A stretch of DNA of 64,000 nucleotides from positions 1 through 64,000 of the forward strand of contig CAZUJL010000017.1 of NCBI GenBank assembly GCA_964620045.1. Reading direction: 5' to 3'. Below the pieces are notes generated by a model. It did not search any database, had not been told where the DNA came from, and worked only from the letters and a program-made list of their open reading frames with translations. The DNA comes from VFKU01 sp964620045. Its GTDB lineage: Bacteria > Hydrogenedentota > Hydrogenedentia > Hydrogenedentales > GCA-2746185. This document shows positions 40,619-49,646 of this stretch, one piece after another; within the stretch, counting starts at the first letter, position 1, and every line of letters starts with the position of its first letter. A program made the position numbers and the translations under genes.

Positions 40619-42064
40619 ATGACGAAGTTCGACGACGAAATCGTCTCTGGCGGGACATTCCGGTCAATCTGGAAGGTCGCGTGGCCGGTTATCATTACGC
40701 AGCTCATCGCCAACGTTCATGGCATCATCGACCAGGTCATGGTCGGCCACAAGGACGGATTCGAGGGCCAGGCCGCCATTGGCGCGTCGTGGCAGCTTTT
40801 CCTGGTCGTGGTCGTGTTCCTGTCGTCCCTGTTCCAGGGGATGAACATTCTCGTGGCGCAGTATGTGGGCCGCAAGGATTCGCTCGCCGTCAATCGCATT
40901 GCGTATCACACCTTTTTGGCCTGCGGATACATGCTGTTTTTCGTCGTCGCGCCAGTGGGCTATCTGCTGACGCCGTGGTTGTTGAACCTTGTGGACGTCT
41001 CGGACGATGTGCGCGTGTATGCGCTGCCGTATCTGCGGGTGTTGTTCGCGGTAAACGCTCCGTTGTTCTTCATGTTCCTGCTGGGTGGCGTCCTGCAATC
41101 GAGCGGCAATATTAAGTTTCCGATGCTGCTCGGCATTATGACCGCGGTGACCCATGTTGCTGTGAGCTATGTGTTCATCAATGGGATTGGGCCATTTCCG
41201 GAATTGGGGACAGTCGGCGCGGCGGTGGGTACAGTGGCGGGGCCTGTGCCGGGGGTGTGTATTGGCCTGTGGTTGATCGCGAGCGGGCGAACGATTGTGG
41301 GCCGGCCGGATAAGTTCACGCTCATCCCGGATTTGACGATCCTGCGGCGTAGCGCCGCGATCGGAATCCCGACGGGTATTCAGGCGGTGTTGCTCAATAT
41401 TGGCGGGGCCACGCTGATTTACTTCATCAACCAGTTGCCGAACAGCGCCGCGGTGCTGGCGGCGTACAGCGTATGTTACTCGCAGATTTTCTCGATTGTG
41501 ACGTTCACGGGCTTTGGCTTGCGTGCGGCGTGTGCGACGGTGATCGGGCAGAACATCGGCGCGGGCAAGCTGGCGCGTGGCGAACGTGCGGTGTACCTCG
41601 GCGCGGGCATCGGTTTTGTGTGGGCGGCGGTGTTTGGTCTGATTTTTTTCACGCTACCGGGGCCTGTGTTGTCCATTTTCGCGCTGGATTTGGGATCGCC
41701 GGTGGGGGAGATCGCGCGCACCTTCCTGCACTTCCTGACGTTCTCGGGCGTGTTTGTCGTGGTGATGCTGGCATTCACGGGCGGCTTGCAGGGCGCCGGC
41801 GATACGCGCACGCCGATGTATGTGGCGTTCATCACGCAGATTGTGATTCTGTTGGGCTTTTGTCTCGCATTTCAGATGGCGGGCCGGCTGTCGACCGAGG
41901 TGATCTGGACGGCGATTTTGATTGCGCACGCCACGCGGTTCGTGCTGACGTACGTGGTCTTCAGCCGGGGCAGCTGGCGAAAGATTAAGGTCTCGCTCGA
42001 TGCTCCGGCGGCCGCGCCACAGGCGGCCGCCGTTGAATCCGGGGATGCGGTGAACGAGGCGTAG
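40619..42064 (+). CDS. MATE-family multidrug/toxin efflux transporter
   Basis: The 481-residue protein has twelve membrane helices and starts at ATG 40619 behind AAGGGC. MATE features include the N-terminal VAWPVIITQLIANVHGIIDQVMVG, SSLFQGMNILVAQYVG and the second-half repeat GIPTGIQAVLLNIGGATLIYFI. It should export cationic compounds in exchange for Na+ or H+. The C-terminal tail is Ala-rich and cytoplasmic. It converges on gyrA. Confidence 0.9.
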   Translation: MTKFDDEIVSGGTFRSIWKVAWPVIITQLIANVHGIIDQVMVGHKDGFEGQAAIGASWQLFLVVVVFLSSLFQGMNILVAQYVGRKDSLAVNRIAYHTFLACGYMLFFVVAPVGYLLTPWLLNLVDVSDDVRVYALPYLRVLFAVNAPLFFMFLLGGVLQSSGNIKFPMLLGIMTAVTHVAVSYVFINGIGPFPELGTVGAAVGTVAGPVPGVCIGLWLIASGRTIVGRPDKFTLIPDLTILRRSAAIGIPTGIQAVLLNIGGATLIYFINQLPNSAAVLAAYSVCYSQIFSIVTFTGFGLRAACATVIGQNIGAGKLARGERAVYLGAGIGFVWAAVFGLIFFTLPGPVLSIFALDLGSPVGEIARTFLHFLTFSGVFVVVMLAFTGGLQGAGDTRTPMYVAFITQIVILLGFCLAFQMAGRLSTEVIWTAILIAHATRFVLTYVVFSRGSWRKIKVSLDAPAAAPQAAAVESGDAVNEA

Positions 42065-42098
42065 TTACGCTTGTTCTCCGGCCGGCTGGAAGCCGGCG

Positions 42099-44570
42099 TT
42101 ACGCTTCGCCCTCGCCGCCGGTCATTTCATCTTCCTTCGAACTACCCACCGCACGGGCTGCCGCGCTAACTTTTGCGCCTTCGGTCGGGCTCATGAGCTT
42201 CACGCCCTGCGTGTTACGGCCGATGGTGCGAATGTCCTTCACGGCGGAGCGGATCACGATGCCGTTTGTGGCGGCAAGCACGACTTCGTCTTTGTCGTCG
42301 ACGGTGAGCATGCCGATCACGCTGCCGTTGCGTTCCGAGGTCTTGATGTTGATGACGCCGGAGCCGCCGCGGTGCTGCAGGCGGTACTCGGAGACCAGGG
42401 TGCGCTTGCCGTAGCCGTTCTCGGTGACGCTGAGCACGGTCATATCGTCCTTCGCGAGCGACACGCCGATGACCTTGTCGTCTTTTTCGAGACGGATACC
42501 GATGACGCCGTGCGCCTGCCGGCCCATCGGGCGGACGTCGCTTTCGGGGAAGCGGATCGACATGCCCTGGTGCGTGGCGATGAGGATATTGTCCTCGCCG
42601 GAGGTGAGCATCACGGAGATCAGCTCGTCGCCCTTGTCGAGATCGATGGCGATGATGCCGACATTGCGCGGGTTGCTGAAAAGTTTAAGGTCGGTCTTCT
42701 TGATTGTGCCCAGCTTGGTGACCATGAGCACGAAGAGTTCGGCGTTCAGATCGCGCACCGGCAGGAACGCGGTGACCTTTTCTTCGCCCTTGAGATCGAG
42801 CACGTTGGCGATGCTGCGCCCACGTGCAGTGCGGCTGGCCTTGGGCAGCTCGTGAACCTTGCGCCAGTGGAGCCGGCCGGTGTTGGTAAAGAACAGCATG
42901 TAGTCGTGCGTGGACGCGATGAAGAGGTCGCGTACGAAGTCTTCTTCCTTGGTGTCCATGCCGGCCACGCCGCGGCCGCCGCGTCGCTGGCTGCGGTAGG
43001 TGCTCACGGGCAGGCGCTTGATGTAGCCCTCGTTGGAGACCGTGACGACCATGTCCTCCTCGGCAATGAGGTCTTCGACGGTGAATTCCGCTGTCTCGCT
43101 GAGGATTTCCGTGCGGCGCGCATCGCCGTAGGCTTCGCGGACTTGTTCTACTTCGCGGCGGACTTCGGCGAGAAGGGTCTTGCGGCCGGAGAGGATCGTG
43201 CGCAGGCGCTCGATTTCCATCAGCACGGCTTTGTATTCGTCGTCGAGTTCCTTGCGCTCGAGGCCCGTAAGGCGGCGCAGGCGCATGGCGAGGATGGCGT
43301 TTGCCTGGATCTCGGACAATTTGAAGCGCTTCATCAACTTTTTCTGTGCATCGTCGGTGTCGGCGGCCTTGCGGATGATCGCGATGACTTCGTCGATGTT
43401 GTCGATCGCGATCTTGAGGCCTTCGAGAATGTGCGCGCGATCTTCCGCGGCCTTCAGGTCGAACTTTGTGCGGCGCTCGACGATTTCGACGCGGTGCTCG
43501 ATGTAGTAATAGAGACATTCGCGCAGCGACAGCACGCGCGGCATGTTGTTGACCAGCGCCAGCATGATGATGCTGTGCGTGTCCTGCATCTGTGTGTGCT
43601 TGTAGAGCTGGTTCAGCACCACTTCGGGCTCGTCGCCTCGGCGGATTTCGATCACGATGCGCATGCCGTCCTTGTCGGACTCGTCGCGCAGGTCGGTGAT
43701 GCCTTCAATGGTTTTTTCGCGCGCGAGTTCGGCGATGTTCTCGAGCAAGCGCGATTTGTTCACCTGGTACGGAATTTCTGAAACGATGATGCGGTCCTTG
43801 CCGCCCTTCGCGTCGCTCTCGACGGCGGCGCGGGCACGCACAGAGATGCGGCCACGGCCGGTCTCATACGCCTCGCGCAGGCCGCCGGTGCCGTAAATGA
43901 TGCCGCCGGTCGGGAAGTCTGGCGCCTTCACGAAGCGCATGAGGTCGCGCGAAGTGGCTTCGGGATTGTCGATCAGGTGGATGAGGGCGTCGCAGACCTC
44001 GCGGAGGTTGTGTGGCGGACAACTGGTCGCCATACCGACGGCGATACCGTAGGAGCCGTTGACGAGAAGGTTGGGGATGGCGGCGGGAAGAATCGTAGGT
44101 TCTTGCAGGCGCCCGTCGTAGTTCGGCGCCATCTCCACCGTGTTCTTCTCGATATCGGCCAGCATGTTGGCCGTGATCGCCTGCATCTTCGCTTCGGTGT
44201 ATCGCATGGCCGCGGGGCTGTCGCCGTCGACGGAACCGAAGTTGCCCTGACCGAGCACGAGGGGATAGCGCAGGTTCCAGTCCTGCGCCATGCGCACGAG
44301 CGAGTCGTAGATCGCGCCGTCGCCGTGAGGGTGGTAGTTACCCATCGTGTCGCCGACGATGGAGGCGCTTTTGCGCAGGCTGCGCGTGTGGGTGAGGCCG
44401 AGGCCGTGCATCACGTAGAGGATGCGGCGGTGTACGGGCTTGAGGCCGTCGCGCACATCGGGCAGCGCGCGGCTGACGATGACGCTCATGGAGTAATCCA
44501 TGAACGAGGTGCGCATTTCTTGCTCGATGCTAATCGGAACGATGTTTTCGTTGTTTTCTAAGATGCCCAT
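42099..44570 (-). CDS. gyrA: DNA gyrase subunit A
   Basis: The 823-residue protein starts at ATG 44570 behind GAGGGG. The catalytic Tyr is Tyr124 in AAMRYTEAKM. The quinolone-resistance region reads HPHGDGAIYDSLVRMA, so the position of E. coli Ser83 is Gly85 while the Asp87 equivalent (Asp89) is kept. The coiled-coil gate region and six C-terminal wrapping blades follow, including the GyrA-box-like QRRGGRGVAG. With GyrB it introduces negative supercoils. It lies 87 bases downstream of gyrB, probably co-transcribed. Confidence 0.97.
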   Translation of the reverse strand: MGILENNENIVPISIEQEMRTSFMDYSMSVIVSRALPDVRDGLKPVHRRILYVMHGLGLTHTRSLRKSASIVGDTMGNYHPHGDGAIYDSLVRMAQDWNLRYPLVLGQGNFGSVDGDSPAAMRYTEAKMQAITANMLADIEKNTVEMAPNYDGRLQEPTILPAAIPNLLVNGSYGIAVGMATSCPPHNLREVCDALIHLIDNPEATSRDLMRFVKAPDFPTGGIIYGTGGLREAYETGRGRISVRARAAVESDAKGGKDRIIVSEIPYQVNKSRLLENIAELAREKTIEGITDLRDESDKDGMRIVIEIRRGDEPEVVLNQLYKHTQMQDTHSIIMLALVNNMPRVLSLRECLYYYIEHRVEIVERRTKFDLKAAEDRAHILEGLKIAIDNIDEVIAIIRKAADTDDAQKKLMKRFKLSEIQANAILAMRLRRLTGLERKELDDEYKAVLMEIERLRTILSGRKTLLAEVRREVEQVREAYGDARRTEILSETAEFTVEDLIAEEDMVVTVSNEGYIKRLPVSTYRSQRRGGRGVAGMDTKEEDFVRDLFIASTHDYMLFFTNTGRLHWRKVHELPKASRTARGRSIANVLDLKGEEKVTAFLPVRDLNAELFVLMVTKLGTIKKTDLKLFSNPRNVGIIAIDLDKGDELISVMLTSGEDNILIATHQGMSIRFPESDVRPMGRQAHGVIGIRLEKDDKVIGVSLAKDDMTVLSVTENGYGKRTLVSEYRLQHRGGSGVINIKTSERNGSVIGMLTVDDKDEVVLAATNGIVIRSAVKDIRTIGRNTQGVKLMSPTEGAKVSAAARAVGSSKEDEMTGGEGEA

Positions 44571-44594
44571 GGTCCCCTCATTGACCTCATTCGG

Positions 44595-44645
44595 TAGGGG
44601 CGGCCCCCTGTGGCCGCCCGGGCGGAGACAAGGCCCCGCCATCAC
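44595..44645. repeat. GTAGGGGCG-type dispersed hairpin repeat (partial copy)
   Basis: GGGCGGCC (44598-44605) and GGCCGCCC (44612-44619) form an 8-bp stem around CCCTGT. A second piece, GGGCGG...CCCCGCC, runs up to 44640. The opening GGTAGGGGCGGCC resembles a short dispersed repeat family I have seen in intergenic DNA of several phyla. The copy seems to lack its closing CCCCTAC. It fills much of the gyrB-gyrA spacer. Confidence 0.55.
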
Positions 44646-44657
44646 ACATGTTCAGTT

Positions 44658-47099
44658 TTAGATGTCCAGGTTGCGGACTTCCGCAGCGTGTTTGTAGATG
44701 AATTCCTTGCGCGGCTCGACCTGATCGCCCATGAGCAGTTCAAACATCGCGCTCGCGATGGCCTCGTCGTCGGCGGAAACCTTGAGCATGGTCCGCTTGG
44801 CGGGATCCATGGTGGTCTCCTTGAGCTGTTCGGCGTTCATTTCTCCAAGACCTTTGTATCGCTGAATCGAGACACCCTTTTCGCCGATGGCCATCACCTG
44901 GCGGTGCAACTCGAACATGTTGTCGGTTTCGATGGGTGCGCTTTCAGCGTCCTTTTCCTTGGACGTGATCTTGAAGGGGGGATTGTCGGAGCGATCGGGA
45001 TCGTCGCTGTGTTCCAGCAAGGTCTTAAACTCGTGACCCTTCAAGAAGGCGATATCGATCTGGTCTGCCTGACGCGTGATCTTCGGGCGGCCGTTCCCGT
45101 TGCCGTTCGTGCCCTCGATCGGCAGCTCTTCCTGTACGCGGGTCGTGTCGACGAGTTCCATCTCGTCCCCGAAAATTTTTGAGCGCTCGGCGGCGGAGAT
45201 GGTTTCCGGGTTCTTGATCTTTGCTTTAGAAAGCTTCAGCGCGGCATCGATCATCGACGGCGTGACGCCGTAGACGCGGCCCAGGCGCTGGATCATGCGC
45301 TGGCGGTCTTGCGCGGCCTTGAACAGGCGCTTCAGGTCTTTCTGCGTAAGCTTCTTGGCTTTGTCTCCCTTGCCGGCGGTGATTTCAAAGGCTTCCATGA
45401 CCATTTCGATCAGGAATTCATCTCGTTCTTCTTCGGTGTTGAGGTAGCGCGACTTCTTGCCTTTCTTCACCTGGTAGAGCGGCGGCTGCGCGATATAGAG
45501 GTTGCCGCTTTGGATCAGCTTGGGCATCTGGCGGAAGAAGAAGGTGAGGAGCAGCGTGCGAATGTGCGCGCCGTCCACGTCCGCGTCGGTCATGATGATG
45601 ACCTTGTGGTAGCGCAGATTTTCGATGTTGAAATCTTCCTGGCCAAATCCGCAACCGAGCGCGGTGATCAGGTTTTTGATTTCGTTGTTGTTCAGCATCT
45701 TGTCGACGCGGGCTTTTTCGATGTTGAGGATTTTGCCGCGGATAGGGAGGATCGCCTGATAGCGGCGATCGCGGCCTTGCTTGGCCGAGCCGCCGGCGCT
45801 GTCGCCCTCAACGATGAAGATTTCGCAGAGCGTGGGGTCTTTTTCGGAGCAGTCGGCCAGCTTGCCGGGCAGCGAGGAGCCGCCGTCGAGCAGGCTCTTG
45901 CGGCGGGTGAGATCGCGGGCTTTGCGTGCTGCTTCGCGCGCCATGGCGGCTTCGAGCGTCTTGTTGCAGATGCGGTTCGCGACGCTCGGGTTTTCTTCGA
46001 AGTAGGTCGTCAGGCCTTCGTACACCATTGAGTGCACGATGCCTTGCACTTCGCTGTTGCCGAGTTTCATCTTCGTCTGGCCTTCGAACTGCGGCTCCAG
46101 TACGCGCACGGAGACGATGGCCGTGAGACCTTCGCGTGCGTCGTCGCCGCTGATCGCGCTCATGCCCTTCTTGATGAGGTTATTGCGCTTGGCGTGTTCG
46201 TTCAGCGCCTTCGTGAGCGCGGAGCGGAAGCCGGTAAGGTGCGTGCCGCCTTCGTGCGTGTTGATGTTGTTCACGTAGCTGGAGATCGTGTCGGAGTAAG
46301 AGGTCGTGTATTGCAGCGCGATTTCGCACTCGACGTCGTCTTTTTTGCCTTCAAACGCGATCGGCTTGCGGTGCAGCGGTTCGCGGTTGTTGTTCAGATA
46401 CTCGACGTATTCCGTGATGCCGCCCTTGTACTGCATCACGACCGCTTCGTTGTCGTTGCGCTCGTCCTCAAATGTGATCTTGATGCCTTTGTTGAGGAAG
46501 GCGAGTTCGCGCAGCCGGTTGAGCAGCGTGTCGGCGTCGTAGACCATCGACTCGAAGATCTCGACATCGGGCTTGAACGTGATTCGCGTGCCGTTCCCCT
46601 TCGACTTGCCGCGTTCCTCGACGTCGGCTTGCGCCACGCCGCGCTTGAAGGTCATTGCGTAGGTCTTGCCACCGCGGCGCACTTCGGCCTCGAGCCATTC
46701 CGAGAGCGCGTTCACGCAGGACACGCCGACGCCGTGCAGACCGCCGGAGACTTTATAGGCGCCCTTCTCGAATTTACCGCCCGCGTGCAGGACCGTGAGC
46801 ACGACTTCGAGGGTGGATTTGTTCTTGAGTTTCGGGTCTTTGGTGTTGGTGAATTTGTCGACCGGGATGCCGCGGCCGTTGTCGATGACAGTGATGCTGT
46901 TGTCGACGTGGACCTTCACGTCGATGTTCGTGCAGTAGCCCGCCAAGGCTTCGTCGATGCTGTTGTCGACGACTTCATACACGAGGTGGTGAAGGCCCCG
47001 GATGCCTGTATCGCCGATGTACATGGCGGGGCGTTTTCGAACCGCCTCCAGGCCTTCCAGAACTTGGATGGATTGTGCGCCATAAGTCGTTTCAGACAC
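44658..47099 (-). CDS. gyrB: DNA gyrase subunit B
   Basis: The 813-residue ATPase subunit starts at GTG 47099 (first residues SETTYGAQSIQVLEGLEAVR). GHKL ATPase motifs are VYEVVDNSIDEALAGYC, VIDNGRGIPVD and SGGLHGVGVSCVNALSEWL. The Toprim part has FIVEGDSAGGSAKQGRDR and IIMTDADVDGAHIRTLLLTF, and the C-terminal end QRYKGLGEMNAEQL is typical. A moderately charged insertion (about residues 660-720) precedes it. GyrB supplies ATP-driven strand passage. It is preceded by dciA and recF on the same strand. Confidence 0.97.
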   Translation of the reverse strand: MSETTYGAQSIQVLEGLEAVRKRPAMYIGDTGIRGLHHLVYEVVDNSIDEALAGYCTNIDVKVHVDNSITVIDNGRGIPVDKFTNTKDPKLKNKSTLEVVLTVLHAGGKFEKGAYKVSGGLHGVGVSCVNALSEWLEAEVRRGGKTYAMTFKRGVAQADVEERGKSKGNGTRITFKPDVEIFESMVYDADTLLNRLRELAFLNKGIKITFEDERNDNEAVVMQYKGGITEYVEYLNNNREPLHRKPIAFEGKKDDVECEIALQYTTSYSDTISSYVNNINTHEGGTHLTGFRSALTKALNEHAKRNNLIKKGMSAISGDDAREGLTAIVSVRVLEPQFEGQTKMKLGNSEVQGIVHSMVYEGLTTYFEENPSVANRICNKTLEAAMAREAARKARDLTRRKSLLDGGSSLPGKLADCSEKDPTLCEIFIVEGDSAGGSAKQGRDRRYQAILPIRGKILNIEKARVDKMLNNNEIKNLITALGCGFGQEDFNIENLRYHKVIIMTDADVDGAHIRTLLLTFFFRQMPKLIQSGNLYIAQPPLYQVKKGKKSRYLNTEEERDEFLIEMVMEAFEITAGKGDKAKKLTQKDLKRLFKAAQDRQRMIQRLGRVYGVTPSMIDAALKLSKAKIKNPETISAAERSKIFGDEMELVDTTRVQEELPIEGTNGNGNGRPKITRQADQIDIAFLKGHEFKTLLEHSDDPDRSDNPPFKITSKEKDAESAPIETDNMFELHRQVMAIGEKGVSIQRYKGLGEMNAEQLKETTMDPAKRTMLKVSADDEAIASAMFELLMGDQVEPRKEFIYKHAAEVRNLDI

Positions 47100-47186
47100 G
47101 TAACTTATCCCCAGTTTTTGTAGAGAGAAATGCAGCCCCGAAGTACAGCCAAAAGTATATCAATTTGGAGGCGCTGAAACAAACCA

Positions 47187-47210
47187 TTCGGCCTTATTTT
47201 CCGGGCCGAA
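47187..47210 (-). terminator. weak hairpin after dciA
   Basis: TTCGGCC (47187-47193) and GGCCGAA (47204-47210) form a 7-bp stem with a ten-base A/T-rich loop, seven bases past the dciA stop. No T tract follows on the minus strand, so read-through into gyrB is likely. Confidence 0.35.
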
Positions 47211-47216
47211 ACGCAG

Positions 47217-47555
47217 TTATTTCGGAGCGTCTTCCGAGGCGATCAAATCCTCGGCGGTGGGGAGGGTTAGATAGATGTCTTCGATGGCTTCTTTGGTAAG
47301 AATTCTATTAATTCTGCCGAGGATTTTTGCCTTGTCGTACGAAAACTTGTGCATCCATACCGGCCCGGCGATGGCGACGGTGAGTATGCCTTTGCGGACT
47401 TTCATGGGGTGGCTGCGCGGCGCGAGTTCGGGCCCGGCGAGTTCATCCCAGCGCTCCCAAATTTGCGCGTGATCGAGGTGCTTGCCGAGCTGCGTCGTTG
47501 CTTTGAGCGCATCGAGGATCTGCGCGATGTTTTGCGGGTCGTTTTTTTCGCTCAC
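47217..47555 (-). CDS. dciA: DUF721 protein, DciA-like helicase loader
   Basis: The 112-residue protein starts at GTG 47555, overlapping the recF stop as GTGA; the frame is open upstream but only inside recF. The DUF721 core shows IAQILDALKATTQLGKHL, IWERWDELAGPELAPRSHP and GILTVAIAGPVWMHKFSYDK, the KH-like domain of DciA. DciA loads the DnaB replicative helicase in bacteria lacking DnaC or DnaI. Its place between recF and gyrB is typical of the family. The gene symbol rests on family and position. Confidence 0.8.
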   Translation of the reverse strand: MSEKNDPQNIAQILDALKATTQLGKHLDHAQIWERWDELAGPELAPRSHPMKVRKGILTVAIAGPVWMHKFSYDKAKILGRINRILTKEAIEDIYLTLPTAEDLIASEDAPK

Positions 47556-48622
47556 GGCTGCACGACCTTGCCGGCTTCGATGGTGAATTCGATCGTGGGC
47601 CGTGAGGCTGGTGCGACCGCGCGCGAGAGATCGGTCGTGGTGACGAAGCATTGCGCGCCGGCGGGGATCGCGTCGAAGAGTTGTGCGGCGCGCTGTGCGT
47701 CCAGTTCGGCGAGGACTTCGTCGAGCAGGAGCACAGGCAGTTCACCGGTGCGCGCGTGGGCGAGGCCCATTTCGGCCAGGCGCAGTGCGAGCGCGGCGGA
47801 TTTCTGCTGGCCTTGGGAGGCGTGGCTGCGCGCGGGGGTGCCCGCGATGGTGATATCGATGTCGTCGCGATGTGGGCCGTGGACCGTCATCTTGCGGCGA
47901 ATGTCGCTGTCGCGCTTTACGCGTAGCATGTCGGCGAGGCCGTCGGCGGGACAATCGGGCGCGTAGGCCAGGGCAAAGGCCTCGCCCGCCGCGATGCGGC
48001 CGTAGGCCTGTGCCGCCAGTACGCTGAGTTCGCGCACGAAATCCGCTCGGCGTTCGACAACAATCCGACCTTCGCGCGCGAGCTGCACGTCCCATACATC
48101 GAGCAGGGCCGGATCAGGCTTGAACGCGCGGAGCAGTTCGTTGCGCTGCTTCAACACTTGGCGATAGTTCTGCAGCGCGGCGAGGTAAGCCGGATCGAGC
48201 TGGGAGAGGGCCATGTCGATGAACCGCCGGCGTAGCGCGGAACCGCTTTTGATGAGCGCGATGTCTTCCGGCGCGAAGAGCACGACGCTGACCTTGCCGA
48301 GCAGGTCGCTGAGTTTTTTTTGCGCGACGCCGTTGATCTTGATGCGCTTCTGGCCCTTCCACCAGTGCGTTTCGAGTGCGACTTCGCGTTGTGTGCGCTG
48401 CACCTCCATGCGCACGTGGAATTCTTCCGAGCCGGCCTGCACGAGGTCGCTTTCGGTGGTCGTGCGGTGGCTTTTCGAGGTCGCGCAAAAAAGGATCGCT
48501 TCGAGCAGCGAGGTTTTTCCCTGCGCGTTCTTGCCACGGATCAGGTTGATCTCGCGGCCCGGCTGGAGATCGATCGCGTGCAGACAGCGGAAGGATCGGC
48601 AATTGAATCGGGTGAGGTGCAT
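47552..48622 (-). CDS. recF: DNA recombination and repair protein RecF
   Basis: The 356-residue SMC-like ATPase has Walker A RGKNAQGKTSLLEAI (about 29-43), a signature motif SQGQQKSAALALRLAE and Walker B PVLLLDEVLAELD. The middle has the RecF pattern VLFAPEDIALIKSGSALRRR. RecF with RecO and RecR loads RecA at single-strand gaps. The ribosome site before ATG 48622 is weak. dnaA and dnaN, which often precede recF, are absent. An HDOD gene lies 90 bases upstream instead. Confidence 0.95.
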   Translation of the reverse strand: MHLTRFNCRSFRCLHAIDLQPGREINLIRGKNAQGKTSLLEAILFCATSKSHRTTTESDLVQAGSEEFHVRMEVQRTQREVALETHWWKGQKRIKINGVAQKKLSDLLGKVSVVLFAPEDIALIKSGSALRRRFIDMALSQLDPAYLAALQNYRQVLKQRNELLRAFKPDPALLDVWDVQLAREGRIVVERRADFVRELSVLAAQAYGRIAAGEAFALAYAPDCPADGLADMLRVKRDSDIRRKMTVHGPHRDDIDITIAGTPARSHASQGQQKSAALALRLAEMGLAHARTGELPVLLLDEVLAELDAQRAAQLFDAIPAGAQCFVTTTDLSRAVAPASRPTIEFTIEAGKVVQP

Positions 48623-48712
48623 TGGGCGAAAGCGGGTCCTGCAGACGAAACGTTGCCGCTATCGTACTCGGTCTGGACGCTGCAGGTGTAGTTGCGAACG
48701 GAAGGGAGGCGA

Positions 48713-49561
48713 CTAGCTCGCGATGTTCACGAACTCGTCGATGGTTGCCTGGCTATTCGCGAGTTCTTGGATGGCGAAGTCCATGGCGTCCTGTTCGAAG
48801 CCGGAGTGTTCCCACATGCCGGGGGTGTCCGGGCCAAGGCCGCCGATGAGCGCGGGGAAGCCCGCCTGGTAGCAGACCCAATCGCACACGGCGACGAAGG
48901 CCGCGCGGCGGCGCTGCTGCGGCGTGGCGCACAGGCTCAGATCGTGGTGGCCGGCGATTGCGGCGACGAGGTCTTCCTGGAGTTTCCAGCGCTCGCCGAG
49001 CAGTCCGCCGATTTGGGCGTGGTTGGCGCCCACTTCCTTTTTCTCGATGTCACAGGCTTGCTGTTTGCCTTCGGCGATTTTCTTCGCGGCGACGTCCCAG
49101 CGCTTCGGCAGGCTCTGCTGCAGCACGATCTTGCCGCTGTCGTGCAACAGGCCGTACATGAAGGCCTCGCCGGCATCGCTGATCGGCGCGCCGGGGGTCT
49201 TGCTGAGAATGCGGCCGGCGGTGCCGCAGGCGACGGCGTGGCGCAGCACGGAGGCTTCGCCGCCCTTGAGCGTTTCGAACACGGAGGCGGTGAGCACGAG
49301 GTTGCGCACGGTCTTTACGCCGAGGAGCACAATGCCGCGCTCGACGGAGGTGACTTTGTCGCGCAGTGAATAGAAGGCGGAATTGACGACGCGGAGGGCC
49401 TTCAGTGCGAGCGAGGGGTCTTGTGCAACGACTTTACCGACGTCCTGCAACGTGGCATCCGGATCGTCGAGGAGCTGCATGACCTTAATGACGGTACCCG
49501 GCAGGCTGGGCAGCGTGATGAGGCCGTCGAGTACTGCCTCGACACGGACGGACTTTTCCAT
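48713..49561 (-). CDS. HDOD-domain protein
   Basis: The 282-residue protein is a single HDOD domain with family motifs LPSLPGTVIKVMQLLDDPDA, VVAQDPSLALKALRVVNSAFY, SVERGIVLLGVKTVRNLVL and FMYGLLHDSGKIVLQQ. HDOD proteins are HD-fold relatives that usually lack phosphodiesterase activity and act in signalling. This one retains HD in LLHDSGK. It precedes recF on the same strand, but with 90 bases between them. The start ATG 49561 lacks a strong ribosome site. Confidence 0.88.
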   Translation of the reverse strand: MEKSVRVEAVLDGLITLPSLPGTVIKVMQLLDDPDATLQDVGKVVAQDPSLALKALRVVNSAFYSLRDKVTSVERGIVLLGVKTVRNLVLTASVFETLKGGEASVLRHAVACGTAGRILSKTPGAPISDAGEAFMYGLLHDSGKIVLQQSLPKRWDVAAKKIAEGKQQACDIEKKEVGANHAQIGGLLGERWKLQEDLVAAIAGHHDLSLCATPQQRRRAAFVAVCDWVCYQAGFPALIGGLGPDTPGMWEHSGFEQDAMDFAIQELANSQATIDEFVNIAS

Positions 49562-49646
49562 GATCGCGCGAAACTCCCCCTACACCCTCCCCCGAGGGCG
49601 CGCTACCGCAGGAACGGCTGGACGCTCAGACTAGTGTTCGAGGAAC

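Noticed and set aside
42081..42097. GCCGGC-TGGAA-GCCGGC hairpin between MATE and gyrA
   Set aside because: Only six base pairs and no T tract on either strand; too weak to list as a terminator, though it may still matter for the convergent ends.
42372..43781. Plus-strand open frame of 469 codons inside gyrA
   Set aside because: Antisense to a certain gyrA, without ribosome site or recognisable domains. The similar frame 46032-47123 in gyrB is rejected for the same reason.
47105..47113. DnaA-box-like TTATCCCCA upstream of gyrB
   Set aside because: A single copy with one mismatch, no A/T-rich unwinding element and no further boxes, so not evidence of an origin.
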